This document shows, piece after piece, positions 12,001 through 23,212 of a stretch of 64,000 nt of DNA. Each line of letters starts with the position of its first letter. Within the stretch, counting starts at the first letter, position 1. This stretch comes from Polyodon spathula (Eukaryota > Chordata > Actinopteri > Acipenseriformes > Polyodontidae), in NCBI RefSeq assembly GCF_017654505.1, contig NC_054534.1, positions 41,718,726 through 41,782,725 on the forward strand. The letters run 5' to 3'. Under the pieces are notes generated by a model. It was not told the origin of the DNA. It did no database searches and was given only the letters and a program-made list of their open reading frames with translations. The translations under genes and the position numbers were made by a program.

Positions 12001-13429
12001 GAATGTCACTGTGTACATGTGTTTTTAATATTGTTCCACGAACCAGCATCTGATTTTAGCATGTGGTGACGATGAGCATTTACAATAAATCCTATATTCT
12101 TTGTTGGGACGTTTTCTAATGCATTCCAACTAATAACCTACTCTATCCAAAATATTTCACCCTGTTGTGACTGTCAGTTCCAAAGCAATGTGAAAAGAAC
12201 ACCATGCACAGCTCATAAGATTCCCAAAACTAGCAGGATTTATCATTGCACAGCTGTACAAGATTGCTGCAGGTCTTTGTGACATTCTTGTTCTCAGTAT
12301 AGTTCCACATCCAGCCCCACTCAGCAAGGCACACAGTTTAAGGTTAGTATCCTGAATCTACCCAGGTGTATAATTTTCATATTTACATCACTCAGACTTA
12401 CATTTTTTTTTTTTGGTGGCAGAAATCTGCTTCAAAGGAAATATTGTAACCCCAAAACGTCAGGTGAATGATGTTGATAAAGTCCCACAAAAAAGAAAAT
12501 CATATATACTTGCAATAGGTTTAACAAAAATAGTGTATTGCTTTTTGAAAAATAATAGCGGTGTGTTAAAAAATGCTTCTCTGTCAATAATATCAAAACA
12601 ATAAACCATACCACAGTTTCAAGACATTGATTTCATTAAGGATATTCTCCTTATATGTAGCACAGCATCATTTATTATAGGATGCCATGATAAATAAAAC
12701 ATTTACCAAACAATATGCCTTAATCAACTCTAAACAACAGAAACTTACTTTAGGGCATGCTTAAAGTAGTGACACACTTGGGTCAAGAATCAAACTTCAT
12801 TTTCTACTATTAATCTTGTTTGGATTATAGAATTCAGCTCCAGGTTTGCTCTGGTGTTAGAGAACAGCTACGGTAGTTTTAGAGTGCTGCCCCTTTGCAG
12901 GATGTCATCGAAATCTGCCCCTTCCAAACGTCCTGATGTTGAGACAGAGCTCGGCAAAATGGCATTTAGAGTAACAGTGCTTTCTGATGCAGTACTGGGG
13001 GTTTCACTATTTCCCTAATTCTCAAATATAAACATACAGATTTAAAGTTTATATCATCTAGATACTACCGGCACAGTTTTATAAGTATTTGTCAAACCAA
13101 AGAAAGAATAAATAAATAAAACAACAATATCAAAGAATAATAAAGTGAAATGTACCCCAAGCTGTAATGTATAGTGATATCAAAAGATGGAAATAAGCCT
13201 TCAGCTCAGGATGTTTGCATTGCAGATTTGCATAACTATAATGTTATGCCTGCAAATTCTATTGAGGTGGCTGCACGTATTAAAGTAGACACGTCCGACA
13301 TGGAGAGTGCTGGATAGTCACTGCCTTTATCCCTTCTAAAATCGGTGGCTCCTTAAAAAAAAAAAAAAATGAACACAGTCCTGGAAGACAGGGAGGTGTC
13401 TGAAGAATCAAACAATATCTCAATGAAGG
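9075..13429. other. Unassigned AT-rich DNA
   Basis: No gene or element recognised over 4.3 kb. Open frames are short (at most 73 codons) and lack family motifs. Small T runs occur at 10676-10688 and 12403-12414, and AATAAA words at about 10890. Two similar segments around 10095-10125 and 10230-10262 share TGTGATTT(T)AACCCC...AAATACA, which may be an unrecognised repeat. Confidence 0.45.
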
Positions 13430-13459
13430 GATTGAGAAAGTGAATACAACCATGAGAAA

Positions 13460-13850
13460 GTGGAAAACAGATCACAGCCACACAAGAAAGACGTTCTGAT
13501 CTGAAATACTGATGGGATTCACAGGTTTCCTTTTATCCTGAAAGGAAATGAGACGACAAAAGTATGCTGGACTTTGCCATGGATATGGCTCATAGGATAG
13601 GCAGACATTGCAGTGATGGGAGACCACATCAAACCATTATTCATATTACTATGAGAACATACAGGGATCGCATTTGGAAACAGGCCTGTACGCCACCAGT
13701 GGTCAAGGGATTCAATTCTCGGCAGGACTTGACAAGAGAAGAAAGAGAGGCTATGGCCAGTTGTTAAAGGTTTGAAACAAGGGCAGAAGAGCGTGCCAAA
13801 ACGCTGCTAATCCTCCTTGCCAAGAAAAACCTGCGACTGGCCACCAAATG
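13460..13850 (+). pseudogene. L1 ORF1 (RNA-binding) fragment
   Basis: VENRSQPHKKDVLI (from 13460) matches the start of the L1 ORF1 RRM, usually LENRSRRxNxRI. After a frame change, MAHRIGRHCSDGRP (about 13585-13625) and then RDRIWKQA (about 13660-13690) follow; AHRxGR...RP and RDR..W..A are hallmarks of ORF1p in fish L1. The piece then gives RQDLTREEREA, also typical of the family. Stops are at about 13500 and 13765. The protein coats L1 RNA in a live element. Confidence 0.65.
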
Positions 13851-14348
13851 ACGATGAGGAGCGGAGATGTCTACGAGAAATAGAAAAAGACAAAAAGGAG
13901 GCTGTCAAGACCACATACAACAGTAAGTAAGAAGACACCTATACTTTAGTGTTGCAGTTGGTTACTTCCCCTAAGCCTATTTTTGTCTCTTGCATATCAT
14001 CTCTTTCTCCATATCTGGGACCCAGCGACTTTCTGGACCACTCAAAGCAATCGTGGATGAAGGCCCTGGACACCCTGCAACCTGGACCCCGACCCTCGAC
14101 AATGGAACCAGAGAGTATAAACTCTCTCTCTTTTCACAGGTTGTAGGACTCCTAGTGCCACCTCTCGACCCTGAAAATGATCCCTCCAACACATTCTGGT
14201 CCACTTAACACCAATCGCATATGATGGTAATTTAATGCAGCAGTTAACTGGTAGCACAATTCAAACAAGTAAAAAAATTTTTTAAAAAAAAACATAACTT
14301 CTAAAAATCCTCCAGTGCATCTTGTGTGGTTTGTAAAAGTAAAGCAGT

Positions 14349-14420
14349 CTCTCTGTTCTCTGTTCTCTGTTCTCTGTTCTCTGTTCTCTGTTCTCTGTTC
14401 TCTGTTCTCTGTTCTCTGTT
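14349..14420. repeat. (TTCTCTG)n tandem array
   Basis: About ten perfect copies of a 7-bp unit. Because 7 is not a multiple of 3, all frames read through it with a repeating heptapeptide, which explains the spurious open frames on both strands here. Confidence 0.95.
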
Positions 14421-14889
14421 TCCACCACTGCACTCAGTCCCCTTCCTGCCTGTCCTTTTTATCCTACCCCCGTAAGTTCCCATTCGCCACCACTAATTGA
14501 TGGGGGAGGGAGCTTCTCCAAGTGAGGAAAGTGCTCATACCAAACACAAAATAACAGTGCACAGAAAGAAAAACATTGTTTCAAATCAGTCAATTTGACA
14601 GCAAAAAACAAACAAACAGAATGACAGCAACACAGGTAAGTGTAAAAACAAAATAAAAAATCTAATTATTCTAGTGCCAAATTATAACAAAAATCATCAC
14701 TTGTGATATTCTTTCTATTAAGGGTTTATAACCAACTGTTAAGGTCTCCACACACCAGAAGCAATGCAATTTGTCCTGCGATAAAATGGTGCTTTTGCTG
14801 CAACAATACCTTTTAAACCAGTAACAGGCACGCGCGATGTGATAGGAGACTCTCCTCTGTATCATGAGCTGTAAAAAAATCATACATAT
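14421..14889. other. Unassigned DNA between L1 pieces
   Basis: No gene or element recognised. Confidence 0.4.
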
Positions 14890-15190
14890 TGTGAGGGTCT
14901 GGACGCTGGAACACAGACCTTCAGTGGTGTTTTTAGAGCCACATGAAATCGGTGTAAAACAAATATATCCACTTTATTAATGGAAAACCTTTTGAACTGT
15001 TCACAACAAATAAGCACAATTGGAACGTTAGAAAATAATATTAATCTCTATGACTTGTACAGTCGATAAACAGGGAGTTCAGTAATTGCAAACTACATAT
15101 GTGCACTGTCTCTCTCTCTTCTCTGTATATTCTCTCTAACACGCACACCAGCCAGCCCCACCTACTCTTAAAGGTACATGAACTGTTACA
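14890..15190 (-). mobile_element. Probable solo LTR
   Basis: A 301-bp block starts TGTGAGGG and ends CTGTTACA, so its ends are TG...CA with a short inverted repeat. On the minus strand it carries AATAAAG (near 14975), at the relative place where other LTRs of this window have their polyadenylation signal. Flanks CATAT and GTATG are only a weak target duplication. No internal region adjoins it. Confidence 0.45.
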
Positions 15191-15775
15191 GTATGATCGC
15201 CCTGTTATACAGCTAATAAAAATGTAGAATACATAACAGCTTTTTGGAATACTATTTCAGTAAAGGTAAACTAATCATGCACACCAGCTATATCCAGTTT
15301 CCTGGAAATGGACTGCCAGATGTTCTCCCTCATTGCCGTGTCTTTGATATTTTTGTGTCCATATTGTGCAGCTCCGGGTATTTTGATACTGCAAGAATTA
15401 TCTTTGCTTCCGCCATTGTTTACTGAAGGCGCACAAGGAAAGCGAATCCTCATTGGTCAGTTTCCTAACTGCCGCATGACAAAAAGCGCAAAAAAAAGAG
15501 ACCCCAATCTTATTTTTTTTTTTTTTTTGCATCACTTCAGTGTCGCCCGTCACATCACAGCAGTATGAATAGATTGTATAAAAAAAATACATCTTATTTT
15601 TTTGTCGTGGTGTGGTGTGTCGTACGACACATTCGCTTGTCGCATCGCATCCGGTGTGTAGAGGCTTTTATTGCTAATGTTTACTCTTGCTGATTTGAAT
15701 GTGTTTTACTTTAAACCGTAGGGGCTTAAGTTCCACTAAAAGAAAGGCTGTTTTGTAAATCATTGAAACCAACTT

Positions 15776-15806
<31 letters not shown>

Positions 15807-15844
15807 TTTTTTACAAGAAACACACATGTGACTGATTTTAAATT
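15191..15844. other. Unassigned DNA with (TTTA)n
   Basis: No gene recognised. Contains a T run at about 15516-15530 and the (TTTA)n tract at 15775-15812. Confidence 0.4.
15775..15812. repeat. (TTTA)n microsatellite
   Basis: About nine TTTA units, visible directly. Confidence 0.9.
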
Positions 15845-16610
15845 ATATAAATATGCAGTGGGGAGAGGAGCTTCTTCTCACACATGGATCCAATCATTCT
15901 GTGGGTGTGGCAATACTGTTTCATAATTTGAAAGGGAAAATTATTGTAATGGGTATTGGCTTATAGCTGTTGTACAATTAAACATCAATATATTAATACT
16001 AGCCAATATGTATTGCTATAATAATAGAAGGAGTAACTCTTCACTATTTGGCAATATAGCTGTTAAAACCTTATTACCACAGTATACCTCTTATAGGAAG
16101 GGACATGAATGAGACACCTGATGAATGGATGGATCTCTATCCAAATGCCTTTACTACCTTCAAACCAAATCCAACCAGCATGCCATTCTGTTCTGATTTA
16201 AACGTTGATGACGTCTGGTGGTGTAGACATCCTAATGACACACAGTATATCTGGTTTTCTCATGATGTGATGTTCAAATCTACATTGGATTATTGGTTAA
16301 TCTCCAGTCAGTTACAGTTTAAAAACATAGAAATAAAACTAACCACTTCTCCCTTAACAGATCACAAGGGTGTTTTTTTATGTTTTGTTCAAAACAACCC
16401 ATCTGATGTTAAATACAAAAACTACTGGAAATTCTACTGTAAACTTCTGGAAAAGAAATTTCAATTATCTACCATAGAACTAATCATGTGTTTATTAAAT
16501 GATTCTCTTGATAATAGTTTATTTTCAAATTGGGAATGGTTTAAATTTAAAATAAAATGTATTTCAATTGAATATGAGCCGAAAGGAAGAAAAAAAAAAA
16601 GCTAATAATG
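15845..16610 (+). pseudogene. L1 ORF2 endonuclease fragment
   Basis: The first part (15845-16100) reads in pieces like the APE-type endonuclease of fish L1: SNHSVGVAILFHN then the run up to GRDMNETPDEWMD (normally AGDFN). An open frame of 166 codons then begins at 16105 and carries DVWWCRHPNDTQYIWFS, LDYWLISSQLQ and LTDHKGVFL. These correspond to the C-terminal half of the endonuclease with the SDH-type motif (catalytic His present, Ser replaced by Thr). It ends in a linker NWEWFKFKIKCISIEY typical of L1 ORF2. Stops before 16105 kill it. The enzyme nicks target DNA to prime reverse transcription. Confidence 0.75.
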
Positions 16611-16840
16611 GCATTCAGAAAATCTCTGCAGTTAACAGAATTGTTGTTAAAATCTAGTCTTTCAGATTTGTAAAAATAAATTGACTATGGAGATGCAATC
16701 CAAACTTGACCAATATTCTACACAGTTGATCATGGGTGTTTTTGTCAGATCCAGGGCCAGGTGGACTGAGAAGGGTGAAACAAATTCAAAATATTTTTTA
16801 ATTTGGAAAGCAAAATATTCAAAAGAATAATATCAGTTTA

Positions 16841-17290
16841 ATGATTAATGAGCAAATAATGTGTGATTATAATGAGATCTCTGAACATGTCACTGAATTC
16901 TATAGAAAAGCTTCCCTTTATCTAAACAAGACAGGTTTAGTTTGTCATGGCTATGAAAATGTAAGTCACTCTGTTGTGGTTGATTGGGATAAAGCATATT
17001 GTGATAAGGAGGTTGGGATGGAGGATGTCTCTGTAGCAATAAAAAAAACCTGCACTTGGCAAATCACCTGGCCCAATGGTCTGCCAAGTGAATTTTATCA
17101 GTGTTTTCATATTGAACTGGTTCCAGTTTTATGTAGATTATGTAACTTAACGGTTAGTAGAGATTCATTGCCCCCAACTATGAGACAAGACTTGATCTCA
17201 TTAATACTCAAAGAGTGTAAAGATGTAATAATGTTGGATAATTGGCAGCCTATTACACTCTTAAACAAAATAATTGCTTTAATTATGTAA
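16841..17290 (+). pseudogene. L1 ORF2 reverse-transcriptase N-terminal fragment
   Basis: An open frame of 149 codons gives the start of the L1 RT domain: VSVAIKKTCTWQITWPNGLP (normally KSPGPDG), SEFYQCFHIELVPVL, then SLPPTMRQDLISLILKE and DNWQPITLLN (normally NWRPITLLN). It stops at IIALIM, just where the palm domain with the FADD box would begin; from 17298 the sequence is an LTR fragment. The break therefore coincides with a later insertion or deletion. The next L1 piece is about 1.8 kb downstream. Confidence 0.8.
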
Positions 17291-17297
17291 ATATAAT

Positions 17298-17545
17298 GAG
17301 TTCTGGTTGGAAATCTCCTTCCCCAACCTGTGAGGGTACTAAGTAGCAAAAGGGAAAGTCTTTGGACGGGCTGGCCTGACAGTTCTTTTCCAGGATCGGG
17401 AAGTCGGTCAGCCTGGAAGGCGGCGAGACTCCGCTGCAGGAACATATTGACCTGGAAGGTAAACGAGATAGCAGCTGGAAGCAATCCAGACAGCTGCAAT
17501 CATTTACCAAGGGGTCATGCGTAATAGCACATAGGGGCCGGAAAA
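17298..17545 (+). mobile_element. LTR fragment of the gypsy-B family, reversed
   Basis: Its reverse complement matches the last about 250 bp of the LTR at 40050-40636. Shared blocks are GGACGGGCTGGCCTGACAGT, CGGGAAGTCG and TTTACCAAGGG(G)TCATG. It resembles the LTR at 33476-34187 more distantly. Orientation is opposite to those copies. It abuts the L1 RT fragment directly. Confidence 0.7.
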
Positions 17546-17688
17546 TCACTAAATCACTAGTCTTTTGATTCTGTAGAGCATTATTTTTTGTTTAAAAAAA
17601 ACAATTATATTCGGATACTATACAAAGATACCAATAGCTCAGTTGCCTATCTAATGGTACATCACCCAGATGTAATATAAAGAGAGGT

Positions 17689-18955
17689 ATCCAGGGCAAC
17701 TTACAGTTTTTACAAAATATCACAATACAAAGTATCACATTGCAAAATATCAAATTACACAGTAGACAGTAAAATTTAATTCAAATAAGAGCGAAATAAA
17801 GAACAGTAAATAATTACTTTTGAGAGAATTCAACTAAGAGCAGTAAACTTATGGTAAGAATGTTTGTTCATAAGAGTACAATCCAAGAAGAGCACGTAGT
17901 AAGTACTACAAATGGATAAGACTAATTTCAAATAAAAAAAAAAAAACCTGAATACAGATACCTTTAAGAGGAAAATCAAGTACAAGATACAGAAAATAGT
18001 TAATTAAGAACAGTAGTAGAATACAACAAAATATGAAGCAGTTCAGCGTAAGTACAAGATTATTCAAGTACTGGTAAAATTGGGTGACATAGTCCATTAT
18101 AAATCAAGAGCTGTGAGGTTTATAGATGCTGTCTGAACATGTGTGTCTTGAGGAGACACTGGAAGGTGGTCAGGGACTGAGCATTCCTAATATCCATGGG
18201 TAGGTCATTCCACCACTGAGAAGCAAGGGTGGAGAAGGAGTGGGATCTGGAAGCAAAGGAGTGAAGGGGGGGTACAGCTAATCTACCAGTGGTGGAGGAG
18301 TGGAGGGGGCGAAATAATAGGCTTAAGATAGGAGGGAGCAGAAAGATTGAAGCAGCGTTAGGCTAGTACAAAAAAGTTGCGAATTGGAGGCGAGTAGCAA
18401 TATGGATCCAGTGGAGGGAGCGGAGCTGCAGTAGTCAAGGCAGGACAGTACCAGGGCCTGAACTAGAAACTGTGTGGAGTAGTCAGTGAGGAATTCTGCC
18501 TACGTTGCTGAGGAAGAAGCAACAGGAGCATGCCAGAGTAGAGATGTGCTGAGAGTGGGAGAGGTAGAGGTCAATGGTGACATCAAGATTTTTGGAGGAT
18601 GAGAAGGGAGAAGGGTGATGAATTCAGATGATGCGAGTGCTTCCAGGAGGAGATGGCCAAGAGACAAGTAGAGATAAGGGAGGAGATGTTGAATCAGAGG
18701 GGGAAAAGGAGAGGAAGATTTGAGCATCATTAGTGTAGAAATTCTATGAAGCCATGGCAGGAGATTAAAGAAAGGAAAAACAGGAGGGGTCCCAGGACTG
18801 AGCCTTGGGTTACGCCTGTCGAAACAGAGCAAGAGGCAAAGGGTGAGCCACACCAGGACGCCAGGTACGTGCAATCGGAGAGGTAGGAGAAGAACCAGGC
18901 AAGAGGGTCAACCACTTTCTCTTGAAAAAAATAGGATTTAAAAACCCACATAAAC
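17689..18955 (-). mobile_element. L2-like LINE, 5'-truncated, decayed
   Basis: The minus strand gives reverse-transcriptase pieces: a SYLSDCTYLASW block and a GVTQGSVLGPLLF block near 18900-18780 (the family has GVPQGSVLGPLLF). They are followed by out-of-frame remnants of the segment that should hold YADD. The 3' tail lies on the left (17689-18110), with AGGGCAACTTACAG followed by repeated AAAGTATCACAT words. The same tail occurs at 25349-25615. The 5' end stops inside RT, as usual for truncated LINEs. It lies within the L1 region. Confidence 0.65.
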
Positions 18956-19089
18956 CGGAGCAGGAATCATGCTTGCAGCTCACAAGGTTTCAGCAGTCAA
19001 GATCCCGTTTTTCTGACTTTCACAAACTTAGTGAACACTAGGAGTAAAATGGATCAAGAAGGCCTTGTCAGCGGATGATTCGATAAGGT

Positions 19090-19536
19090 TTCATATTCCA
19101 AAATTAATCTTTAGCAATTATAGGGGGTCTTAGCTTTTTGCTTAAGTGTAACTTTGATAATCAAAAATTGCCGGGTAAGCTCACTGGATTCTATCTTGAG
19201 GTATTGAGAGCTGCAAGATTGGCCTTTTGCCACAACTTCTCTCCTCCCAGACTTCCTATCTGGAACAGATGCATTTTGTATAAAAGGAAATCTATATTTA
19301 AGCAAAAATGGGTTGATAATAATATTATATTTGTTTATGATTTTTTAAAAGCAAATGGAGTACTCAGTTACTTAGAATTTTTAGATAAATGTAATGTTCC
19401 AGTGACTCCAAAAGATTATGCAGTAGTATTTGATGCCAACCCTAGTAACCTCTTTCACCTCTGTAAATCACAATTTGAATGCAATCATCTAGACCCTGCC
19501 TTTCTAGCTCTGCGTATTTTAGTAATAAACTTGTAA
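19090..19536 (+). pseudogene. L1 ORF2 C-terminal fragment
   Basis: A 132-codon frame (from 19138) gives GKLTGFYLEVLRAARLA, then PIWNRCILYKRKSIFKQKW, NNIIFVYDFLKANG and EFLDKCNVPVTPKDYAVVFDA. This is the conserved C-terminal region of fish L1 ORF2p beyond the RT thumb. It has few lesions, suggesting the L1 is not extremely old, or that this part was spared. It ends at 19536 with a stop near the normal C-terminus. Confidence 0.75.
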
Positions 19537-19880
19537 GACAGCACTTTTCAGACTTGGATTATGCAAGACCCACACCTTTTGGGACTTGGAACTAATTTCT
19601 AAACTGCAATGTTAATTGGAAGAAAACATGGCCACTTTCTCATAAGGATACCCTACTGCCAAACATTTAAGAGATTCCATTTACTATCACACATGGGGTT
19701 TACCCAGTTAATTGTTATATGAATGAAATACATTAAAATATTGATTTAAATTGCAGGTCTCATCCTGCAACAATCCCACACTTTTAGTTGTACATTTTCT
19801 AAAGTATTTTGGAGAAAGGTTACTTACTGGTTAGATGTAATAAAGTGTCACAAACCAGTTGTAAACGAGTCGGAAGTCTA

Positions 19881-20790
19881 GGGTGAAATGTACTAAACAA
19901 GTGCAATGCTGTTAGCGACTTTTTAGGGAATGCTTTGCGGCAGCAGCTTTTCTTTGTGGTTAAGCCTTGTAATATGGAATTAAGGGTGTTCCTGCATAAA
20001 TTTGCAAAAATGGGGTGGAGATAATTCTAATGAGGGTTTTCAAAAATTATAATGAGATGTACTAAAGCTGCCGGCAATTATGACACCTACAGTTGCATCA
20101 GTTTAAGAACTTTTGAAAGCACGTTTTAAAAAACTGTCGCAATTAGCAAACCTTTTAAAGGCAGAATGAAAAAAACTATCCCCTAACCATGGTCACTGTG
20201 ATTGCAGCAGGAAGGAGACATTGTCTCCAGCAAGAATGTGCGATTTGTAGGATGAGAAAAAGGTATTTTGTACCTGCATTACCCTCTTTGATTTAAATGA
20301 AGATCAAATTAAGCAGAGATACTGGCTCGGCAGCCAAATGATTCTGAGCTGCTGTCCGATTTAAAAGATGACCTGGACCCTGTCCCCCAGAGAAGCCATG
20401 TTATCCCTGCAGTGGTCAAACTATTGTCCACCCTGCATTATCTTGCCTCTGGGTCCTTTCAGGGGACTCTGGCATTTCTCAGTCTGCTTTTTATCATGTG
20501 TTGCCAGTTGTGCTCATTGCATTTTTGAGGCAAACAACCAAATACCTATTTTCCCTAAAAGCAGGGTGTACTTACAAGCCTTGAAAACTAATTTTCTGTG
20601 AAATTTCTGGTTTCCCACAATATTTTGGGAGCAATAGACTGCACACATGTGCCGCTAACCTCCAGCTCATTCTGAGCATCTGTACAGGAATTGGAAATAC
20701 ACCTATTCTACTGATGTGCAGGTGGTTTGTAATTGTGCACAATTTAGCACTGCCCCACTGACTAACTTAAATAAAAATTGGCAGTATACA
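19881..20790 (+). mobile_element. Decayed PIF/Harbinger transposon, copy 2
   Basis: The likely left end GGGTGAAATGTACTAAAC follows CTA at 19878-19880, and a similar GAGATGTACTAAAG word recurs at 20052. Transposase remnants follow at 20275-20780. No right inverted end was found. The transposase differs from copy 1 in sequence, so it is another subfamily. Confidence 0.55.
20275..20780 (+). pseudogene. PIF/Harbinger transposase fragment with first catalytic Asp
   Basis: Reading across frames gives, in order, SELLSDLKDDLDPVPQRSH, KLLSTLHYLASGSFQGT, FPKSRVYLQALKTNF and LGAIDCTHVPL (about 20628-20657). The last is the first Asp of the Harbinger DDE triad in its usual IDCTHV context. After it only a short VVCN-like piece is seen and the rest is gone. 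Several frameshifts and a large 3' deletion make it a pseudogene. No Myb-like partner is visible here. Confidence 0.7.
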
Positions 20791-21220
20791 TTTGGTTTAT
20801 AGACTACTCATGATAATACGAATTTGTGGTGTAATGCAAAATGCATGGTATGCTAATGTTAGTTTACAGGGTAAAGTAAAAAGTGTGCTAGGTATTAATT
20901 TGATTTTACTACTGTACTGTATACTCTATAGGCCTACTTTACAGATTTATATTTTTACATAATGTAATGTGTAGTTTGTGATTATGACATCTTACGAACA
21001 CCAGTTAATCTTGGACTATCCCTCAACAACTATACCAACTTTCAGCACTCTGCAATAAGTTGTTTTCGAAAGACTAATTTTTACATTTAGACAAAATGTT
21101 TTTTTTTTTTCAGATCAATGTGGCGGCCAAACCATGTGACCTACAACATAAGTTCTTTAGCATTTTCCATCTTCCCATAAGCATCTACCAACCTACCGAA
21201 TCTAGTGAGTTTAAGCAACT
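20791..21220. other. Unassigned DNA
   Basis: No gene or element recognised. A T run lies at 21101-21111. Confidence 0.4.
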
Positions 21221-21224
21221 CTAT

Positions 21225-21454
21225 AAATAATAATAATAAGAATAATCCCAGCAATAACAATAGGCTTCCCAGCCCTATGGGCCTGGAAGCCTAATAAACA
21301 CTATCACCAAAAGTTCTGCAAAACCACACATTTCATAAAGGAACTAAAATGTATGGAGCGCCACTTGTGCCAAAACTATCTGGCCGTTAGTACGTCAATT
21401 TGTTTGCCAATTTGTTTTTTGTTAATTTGTCAATTTGTCAATTTGTTTGTCAAT
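21225..21454. repeat. Repeat blocks X and Y, copy 1, with CAATTTGT words
   Basis: Block X (about 21244-21352, with CTTCCCAGCCCTATGGGCCT and ACTAAAATGTA) is followed by block Y (21353-21454, with GGAGCGCCA(C/T)TTGT). Block Y runs into repeated TTTGTCAATTTGT words. Both blocks recur at 23212-23453, but in the order Y-X. Confidence 0.75.
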
Positions 21455-21580
21455 TTGTGAATTACTGATTGCTTTATTGAAAGAATTTAATAATTAATTC
21501 TTTAGACGTATAAATATCTAAAACCGTATGTGCTTGATTTAAATTCACTGCACTGAAAAAAAAAACGCCAGTGGATTGTT
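21455..21580 (+). mobile_element. Penelope-like 3' end fragment
   Basis: This block matches the reverse complement of 26000-26115: GATTGCTTTATTGAAAG, TTAGAC(G/A)TATAAATATCT, TGCTTGATTTAAA(A)TTCACTGCACTGA and GCCAGTGG. In that other copy it lies just downstream of a GIY-YIG endonuclease, so it is the 3' non-coding end of a Penelope-like element. Confidence 0.55.
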
Positions 21581-21833
21581 TACTGTACTATATTGCTGTG
21601 TCTTGATAATATTTTATGTTCTAATATTATGTATTTCTAAAGTAACCAGCGTTACCGGACTGTAAATGATTTCGTCAATACGCTGCTTTAGATCAATGTT
21701 TCTGCGCATGCGCCAACGAACGGGACAGTGCTCAGAAAATTGCATTTTTAATAACAATTACGTAATTTGCTAATGTTGCCATTTTCTTCAAAAGGCCTTT
21801 GCAAATGTGATATCTACTTCAAACGTTTGATGC

Positions 21834-21835
<2 letters not shown>

Positions 21836-21862
<27 letters not shown>
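21836..21862. repeat. Poly-T run
   Basis: About 26 T residues, seen directly. Confidence 0.9.
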
Positions 21863-21866
<4 letters not shown>

Positions 21867-22237
21867 GCGAAAACCAGCAACATTTCGTACGCCTGCATTG
21901 ACTCTCCATAGATTTTTTTTATTTTATTTTTTCCCCCAAACTCTGTATATACCACAATGCTTTGCACGCAGAGACGAAAGTCACCACTGAAAATCTGCGG
22001 AGTCAAGTATCTTGTTAAAAACAATATCTTTTGAAACGCCCTTCTAAATAGTATTGGCTGAAGCAGTTTTAAGTGAGGCTGGATTTTCACTGATAAAAAA
22101 AAAAATATTAGTGTGTGCTCCCATTGGCTAGAAAAGGTTACAGTGTTTTCGGCACAGTGCGAGATTAGCAGTTGAAAGTTTGACAGGTTGATTGGAAATC
22201 TGCAGATCCATATTCTCAAATTGACAAAAAAAAAAAT

Positions 22238-23151
22238 CAGTGTCGTAGCTAGGAATGGAAATTTGGGTGGGCCCCAACTTCGGGTGGACGGGCAAGTACC
22301 TAAGGTCTGACGTCACAGGAAATAGTTTACATTACAAACATGATTTAAATCAATTAAAACTGAATACATCAAATATCTTCCCGGGGTTTGAGCAGAGCAA
22401 AGTAGCCAAGACTGAGGGTGTATGTTGGCGAGTGAAGCAAGGCAAACATTTTTTGCAATTTGTAACAGTAGTTGCACGTATACACTACATACAGCCTACA
22501 GAAACAAACACGCTGTGCACAATAATTGAAAAAAACGTTTCATTTGACAAAAAAGCGCAAACAGAAACTAAAAAAAAAATCCCCAAACAAAAAGCTCTAT
22601 TGCTTTTTCTCAACTGTATTGTAATCTCTTAGCTATATTGTAATAACTTGTTACCCTTGTAACTCGCCCTGCATAAGGACGTCTGACAAGCAAAAAATAA
22701 AAAGGAGGCTAAGCTCCTGCTGCCTTCAAACCAAAACTAAAATCTCAGCTGTGCTGAGAATACCTCGTTTCCAGCTAAATATGGCTGCTTTCGTTTTCAC
22801 AGCATTTTCTCGGGTACCGCTAAACAAAGATATTGCGCAAACGGTACGATACGGCAAACCTTAAAGACATTGCAAGCTGCTAATCAAACGTGACTTGCAC
22901 ATGATTCGTCGTGTGATAGGAAGATCCAGCCCAAATATTGCATCACAATTACTAATTTGATTGGCTAATGCCTGCCCATTAAAAAAAAAAATATTTATTT
23001 GACCTAAACTTAAACACCTACCCACACAAATGACGTTTATTATTATTATTTCCTATAAATGTACTTAAACTTGGCATTCAGATAGACGTAGATTTAGGTG
23101 GGCCTGGTTGCAAACAGTGTGGGCCGTGGCCCACCCGTGGCTACGCCACTG
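22238..23151. mobile_element. Non-autonomous hAT-like transposon (914 bp)
   Basis: The left end CAGTGTCGTAGCTAGG and the right end GTGGCTACGCCACTG are imperfect inverted repeats, and both continue into GGTGGGCC(C). The flanks AAAAAAAT and AAACAAAT form an 8-bp target duplication with one mismatch, and 8 bp is the hAT size. No transposase coding is visible inside. The hAT assignment rests on target length and CAG...CTG ends only. Confidence 0.6.
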
Positions 23152-23169
23152 AAACAAATTGACAAATTT

Positions 23170-23212
23170 AAAATGTACCGTGTCTGCAGTTAGAAAAGAC
23201 ACGGTACATTTT
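23170..23212. repeat. Perfect 16-bp hairpin between repeat blocks
   Basis: AAAATGTACCGTGTCT at 23170-23185 is exactly complementary to 23197-23212, leaving an 11-nt loop. It directly precedes block Y of the shuffled repeat. Confidence 0.85.

Larger units (their letters stand above)
13430..19540 (+). mobile_element. L1 LINE, broken into four coding pieces
   Basis: Plus-strand remnants in L1 order: ORF1 RNA-binding region (13460-13850), endonuclease C-terminal half (15845-16610), RT N-terminal part (16841-17290) and ORF2 C-terminus (19090-19536). The catalytic RT fingers and palm are missing. In the gaps sit a solo LTR (14890-15190), an inverted LTR fragment (17298-17545) and an L2-like LINE (17689-18955). 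About 1.4 kb between ORF1 and the endonuclease is not L1 that I can recognise. I assume, but cannot prove, that all four pieces come from one insertion. Confidence 0.65.

Noticed and set aside
14152..14500. Overlapping frames on both strands with heptapeptide repeats
   Set aside because: They are the 7-bp tandem array read in different phases; no family resemblance outside it.
21788..22219. 143-codon minus-strand frame ending in a Lys run
   Set aside because: Lys run equals the poly-T tract; the rest has no motif and crosses the start of no known element.
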